From Actinotalea sp. JY-7876 (GTDB lineage Bacteria > Actinomycetota > Actinomycetes > Actinomycetales > Cellulomonadaceae), in assembly GCF_014042015.1 (NCBI RefSeq), contig NZ_CP059493.1, forward strand, positions 744,001-808,000: a stretch of DNA of 64,000 nt. Direction: 5' to 3'. Below the pieces are notes generated by a model. The model was not told the origin of the DNA. It was given only the letters and a program-made list of their open reading frames with translations, and did no database searches. Below, one piece after another: positions 61,063-64,000 of the stretch. Both the position numbers and the translations under genes were made by a program. Numbering within the stretch: position 1 is the first letter of the stretch; every line of letters starts with the position of its first letter.

Positions 61063-62228
61063 ACGAGGCCGCCGCACTCCTCGATCGAGGGAAGGCGGTC
61101 GCGGTCGCCACGGTGGTCCAGACGTGGAGCTCGGCACCGCGGGACGCGGGCGCCTCGATGCTCGTGAGCGCCGACGGTGCGGTCCTGGGCTCGGTCTCGG
61201 GCGGCTGCGTCGACGGGGACGTCTACGAGCTGGCGCGCGAGGTGCTCGTGAGCGGTGTGCCCACGGTCGTGCGTTACGGCGTGAGCGACGACGCGGCACT
61301 CGCCGTGGGCCTGACGTGCGGCGGCACCATCGAGGTCCTGGTGCGCAGGCACATCGCGGGCGCAGCGACCGGTGCGCCTCCCGGGAGCCGCGGCCCGGAC
61401 GACGTCGCCCTCGCGCGCGGCCTCGCGGCGGCGGTCGGCGCGCACCGGCCCGCCGGGCTCGCGACCGTGGTCGAGCACCCCGACCCGGCGCGCGTCGGGG
61501 CCCAGCTGCTGGTCGTCCCGACGGCGCAGGGTGGTGACGCGTCGGGGACCCTCGGAGGCGGGCGGCTGGACGCCGCCGTGGCGGCGGACGCCGCCGGGCT
61601 GATCGGTGCGGGCCGGACCGAGGTGCTCACCTACGGCGCCGACGGCGAGCGTCAGGGCACGGGGTGCCGCGTGCTCGTCGAGGTGTTCGCCGCGCCGGCG
61701 CGGCTGATCGTCGCGGGCGTCACGGACTTCGCGGCCGCCGTGACGACCGTGGGCCGGTTCCTCGGCCACCGCGTCACGGTGTGCGACGCGCGGCCCGTGT
61801 TCGCCACGCGCGAGCGCTTCCCGGACGCCCACGACGTCGTCGTCGACTGGCCGCACCGGTACCTCGCCGCCGAGGTCGCCGCGGGGCGGACGGACAGGCG
61901 CACGGCCCTGCTGGTCCTGACGCACGACGCGCGGTTCGACGTCCCGCTGCTCGAGGTCGCGCTCCGCTCGCCCGCGCTCGGCTTCATCGGTGCGATGGGG
62001 TCGCGCCGGACGCACGAGGACCGGTGCCGTCGCCTGCGGGAGGCCGGGCTCACCGGGACGGAGCTGGCCCGGCTGGCGTCGCCCGTCGGGCTCGACCTCG
62101 GCGCTCGGACGCCGGAGGAGACGGCGATCTCGATCGCGGCCGAGATGGTCGCCCGCCGGTGGGGAGGCGGCGGGGGTCCGCTGGGCGAGCTCGACGGCCC
62201 CATCCACCACCCCCCGCCGGCGTTCTGA
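61047..62228 (+). CDS. XdhC/CoxF family molybdenum hydroxylase maturation factor
   Basis: This 393-residue protein has the XdhC N-terminal domain (AVATVVQTWSSAPRDAGASM, GSVSGGCVDGDV with the conserved Cys, and GLTCGGTIEVLV) and the C-terminal XdhC Rossmann domain (IVAGVTDFAAAVTTVGRFLG, ALGFIGAMGSRRTHEDR, and LGARTPEETAISIAAEM). It binds and inserts sulfurated molybdenum cofactor into XDH-type enzymes. The usual GxGxxA motif is changed to GVTDFA. It starts with GTG, 16 bases inside the MocA-type gene, and is the last gene of the 20-kb operon. Confidence 0.93.
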   Translation: MHGILNEAAALLDRGKAVAVATVVQTWSSAPRDAGASMLVSADGAVLGSVSGGCVDGDVYELAREVLVSGVPTVVRYGVSDDAALAVGLTCGGTIEVLVRRHIAGAATGAPPGSRGPDDVALARGLAAAVGAHRPAGLATVVEHPDPARVGAQLLVVPTAQGGDASGTLGGGRLDAAVAADAAGLIGAGRTEVLTYGADGERQGTGCRVLVEVFAAPARLIVAGVTDFAAAVTTVGRFLGHRVTVCDARPVFATRERFPDAHDVVVDWPHRYLAAEVAAGRTDRRTALLVLTHDARFDVPLLEVALRSPALGFIGAMGSRRTHEDRCRRLREAGLTGTELARLASPVGLDLGARTPEETAISIAAEMVARRWGGGGGPLGELDGPIHHPPPAF

Positions 62229-62309
62229 CCCGTCGTCGGACCGTCGGATCTCCCGTCGACGGAGCGGGCGGCTAGCGTCGGGGGACTCGACGAGACGAGG
62301 ACCGACCCG

Positions 62310-63077
62310 ATGGGACCGCCGGAGCGCGCGCGCGACGCCGCGACGGCGCGTGCGGCGGACCCCCGTGCACGCGCCCTCGCCACGACCGGCCTGCTGCTGC
62401 TGACCGCGTCGACCGGCCTCATCGACGCGGTCAGCTACCTGAGCCTGGACCGGGTGTTCACCGGCAACATGACGGGCAACGTGCTCTTCCTGGGGTTCGC
62501 GCTCGCGGGCGTCGAGGAGATCCCCTTCCTCAACAACGCCGTCGCGCTCGCGGGCTTCGTGCTCGGGTCGATCGTCGGCGGCCGGGTGGTGCCGCGCGGC
62601 AGGGCCGAGGTGCTGCCGGCCGCGAGCCTGTGGACGCTGGTCGTCGGGACGGGTCTGGCCGCGGTCCTGTGCGGGGTCTGGTTCGCCGTGGGCGACCTCG
62701 GGACGCCCATGATGCTGGTGATCACCGCGCTGCTGGCCGCGCTCATGGGGGCACAGGTGGCGGCGGCGAAGCCCGTCGGGAACGCCGACATCACCACGGT
62801 CGTCGTCACCAGCACGCTCGCGAACCTCGCGCGGGACAGCCGCCTGGCGGGCGCCCCGCGCGGCGCCAACGCGGGCTGGCTCGACCGCTTCCTCGCGGTG
62901 GCGGCCATGGGCGTCGGTGCGGCGGTCGGCGCGGCCGTGATCCGGGCCGCGGACGGCCAGGCGGCCCTCGCCGTCGGCGTCGCGCTCATCCTCACGGCGA
63001 CGGGCGTCCTGCTGCTCCTGCGCCGCCACCAGGTCGCCGACGCACGGGCCTCGACGCCCTCGGTCGACGCCGCCTGA
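62310..63077 (+). CDS. YoaK/DUF1275 family membrane protein
   Basis: This 255-residue protein has six or seven TM helices and the family features GLIDAVSYLSLDRVFTGNMT (the hallmark FTGNMTGN), FVLGSIVGGRV and an AAKPVGNADITTVVVTSTL segment. Its function is unknown. TAGCGT about 40 bases upstream could be its -10. It lies 81 bases after the operon's end and may form its own transcript. Confidence 0.88.
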   Translation: MGPPERARDAATARAADPRARALATTGLLLLTASTGLIDAVSYLSLDRVFTGNMTGNVLFLGFALAGVEEIPFLNNAVALAGFVLGSIVGGRVVPRGRAEVLPAASLWTLVVGTGLAAVLCGVWFAVGDLGTPMMLVITALLAALMGAQVAAAKPVGNADITTVVVTSTLANLARDSRLAGAPRGANAGWLDRFLAVAAMGVGAAVGAAVIRAADGQAALAVGVALILTATGVLLLLRRHQVADARASTPSVDAA

Positions 63078-63157
63078 CCGCTCCCGGCGCGCGCCGGGCG
63101 CAGCCCTCACCCGGCCCGCTGTGCCGGTCGGTGCGGAGCGTGGTGATGGTGGGGCCC

Positions 63158-63209
63158 GTGGGGCCGGTGTGACGGCACTCCCGCCCCAGGAGTCACTCCG
63201 GCCCCACGG
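63158..63209. terminator. Long hairpin after the YoaK-type gene
   Basis: CGTGGGGCCGGTGTGAC and its near reverse complement GTCACTCCGGCCCCACG pair over 17 bases with one mismatch around an 18-base loop. It lies between two plus-strand genes and is a probable terminator of the first. Confidence 0.55.
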
Positions 63210-63276
63210 TCCGCACGGACGCGCCGTGCGGCGCGGGCCGGGCCGGGCCGGGTGGGGCGGCACCGCGCAGGTCCGG

Positions 63277-63282
63277 CATGAT
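63277..63282 (+). promoter_or_regulatory. -10 hexamer of the lipoprotein gene
   Basis: CATGAT ends six bases before the ATG of the lipoprotein gene, another leaderless-type start. It is a fair match to TATAAT. No -35 is evident. Confidence 0.4.
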
Positions 63283-63288
63283 GCGGGG

Positions 63289-64000
63289 ATGCCCGCACCG
63301 CGCCCCGTCCGTGTCGCGTCCGCCGGGGTCCCGGTGCTCCTGCTCGCCCTCGCGCTCACCGCGTGCGCGGCCGACGACGCGCCCGTCGACAAGTCCCCGA
63401 AGCCGGTCGCCGCGAGCCCGGCGGCCGGCGCCACCCCCAGCCCCACGCCCACGCCCACGCCGGCGCCCACGCCGACCGAGCGCCCGCTGCCCGAGCAGCA
63501 GCTGCATGCGGGCCCGGTCGGGGACGGCGTCCCCGCGACCGTGAGCGGGTCCGGGTCCGCCGTCGTCGGATACACACGGCAGGGCGAGACGGCCCTGGTC
63601 GTCGGCATCGACTGCACGGCGTGCGCCGGGGAGGTGGTCGTCACGGCCCCCGACCGCGGAGAGCCCTGGGGGCAGGGGCCGGCGCCGTACTCGGGCTCGT
63701 ACCTCCTCGACATCTTCCGCGACACGGCGCCGGAGCAGGCGGTCGTCGTCCACGCCGAGGGGCCGTGGACACTGACCCTGGAGAGCTGGAACGACCTGGA
63801 GCTCGTCACAGGGCCGCAGCAGGGCACGGGGTCGACGGTGCTCTTCCTCGGCGACACCGCGGGCCGCCTCGAGGTCTCCTACACGCCGGCCGGTCCCGAG
63901 GACTCGTTCCACGGCCGCGCCTACTCCGCCGTGGACGTCGACGCCTCCGGGAACCCCGCGACCGTGCTGTTCGGCGACTCCGCCCCGTTCGCCGACACCT
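63289..64000 (+). CDS. Secreted lipoprotein of unknown function (3' end outside window)
   Basis: The visible 237 codons begin with a lipoprotein signal: hydrophobic VPVLLLALALTAC with lipidated Cys26. A proline/threonine linker (PTPTPTPAPTPTE) follows, then a beta-rich region with a CTAC pair and segments such as VVTAPDRGEPWGQGPAPYSG and WTLTLESWNDL. The reading frame is fixed by the lipobox; an ATG 11 bases upstream is out of frame. I do not recognise the domain. It is probably exposed on the outer face of the membrane. Confidence 0.7.
   Translation, partial: MPAPRPVRVASAGVPVLLLALALTACAADDAPVDKSPKPVAASPAAGATPSPTPTPTPAPTPTERPLPEQQLHAGPVGDGVPATVSGSGSAVVGYTRQGETALVVGIDCTACAGEVVVTAPDRGEPWGQGPAPYSGSYLLDIFRDTAPEQAVVVHAEGPWTLTLESWNDLELVTGPQQGTGSTVLFLGDTAGRLEVSYTPAGPEDSFHGRAYSAVDVDASGNPATVLFGDSAPFADT

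Noticed and set aside
63430-63480. Proline/threonine repeat as a genetic repeat element
   Set aside because: It is the coding sequence of a low-complexity linker typical of surface lipoproteins, not a separate DNA repeat or CRISPR-like array.
1164-63912. Very long open frames on the opposite strand or other frames of most genes (for example 419-1167 codons antisense to known enzymes)
   Set aside because: They are rich in Arg, Ala, Pro and Gly with no domain, no ribosome binding site and no family pattern. They result from high GC, which removes stop codons from shadow frames.
1-64000. CRISPR arrays, tRNA or rRNA genes, transposases, phage genes
   Set aside because: I looked for spaced direct repeats, tRNA-like cloverleaf ends, integrase or transposase motifs and found none that could be supported.

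Overview
The window is very GC-rich, densely packed DNA with strong GC bias at third codon positions, frequent GTG starts and many ATGA/GTGA stop-start overlaps. Several promoters place a -10 hexamer six bases upstream of the start codon, which suggests leaderless transcripts. Together with an F420-dependent dehydrogenase, a polycysteine leader peptide, type VII secretion-like small proteins and a TatA/TatB/TatC system, this points to an actinobacterium, probably a Micrococcales member of the Cellulomonas/Promicromonospora type. That placement is an inference from gene content only. No rRNA, tRNA, CRISPR array, insertion sequence or phage gene was recognised.

Region by region. (1) 2-8678 (+): an oligopeptide-type ABC importer is translationally coupled to a cytoplasmic GH20 hexosaminidase, an N-acyl-D-amino-acid deacylase, a D-serine dehydratase-like PLP enzyme and a RidA deaminase. 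The set is consistent with uptake and breakdown of murein- or chitin-derived glycopeptides. (2) 9140-15468: a large LuxR-type ATPase regulator and a TetR repressor (-) lie opposite a 3-ketosteroid dehydrogenase-like flavoprotein, followed by an Old Yellow Enzyme. Two matching operator palindromes sit in the tetR/flavoprotein gap. (3) 15492-26531: a SpoIIE-type phosphatase, glucosamine-6-phosphate deaminase, a DUF2975/HTH pair, arginine deiminase with small companion genes, a DUF1540 protein with an iron-box-like promoter, a WYL regulator opposite a VOC protein, and an acetyltransferase next to an AI-2E-type permease. (4) 26619-31301: a diguanylate cyclase, polysaccharide deacetylase and nucleotide-sugar dehydrogenase (-) opposite a family 2 glycosyltransferase (+), probably an exopolysaccharide locus with c-di-GMP input. 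(5) 31357-32583: a leaderless leader peptide ending in Cys-Cys-Cys upstream of a flavin monooxygenase, a likely cysteine-sensing attenuator. (6) 33596-35005: three small WXG100-like/type VII secretion-related genes. (7) 35479-42065: a GH31 glycosidase, tatB, and an operon (-) of ROK regulator, BBE-type oxidoreductase, tatA and tatC.

(8) 42225-62228 (+): an almost uninterrupted 20-kb run of 18 genes facing the ROK regulator. It combines a GH63 glucosylglycerate-hydrolase-like enzyme, a three-subunit molybdenum hydroxylase with its maturation factors MocA and XdhC, two LLM-family enzymes (one a clear F420-dependent glucose-6-phosphate dehydrogenase), an opine-dehydrogenase-like protein, two amidohydrolases, a Tat-exported ABC importer, an MFS transporter, and a sugar-acid module (RhmD-like dehydratase, 2-hydroxyacid dehydrogenase, glycerate kinase). 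I do not recognise this combination as a described pathway. My best reading is catabolism of a compound that joins a sugar or glycerate part to a nitrogen-containing part. It is the strongest candidate here for an undescribed system. (9) 62310-64000: a YoaK-like membrane protein and a truncated lipoprotein gene.
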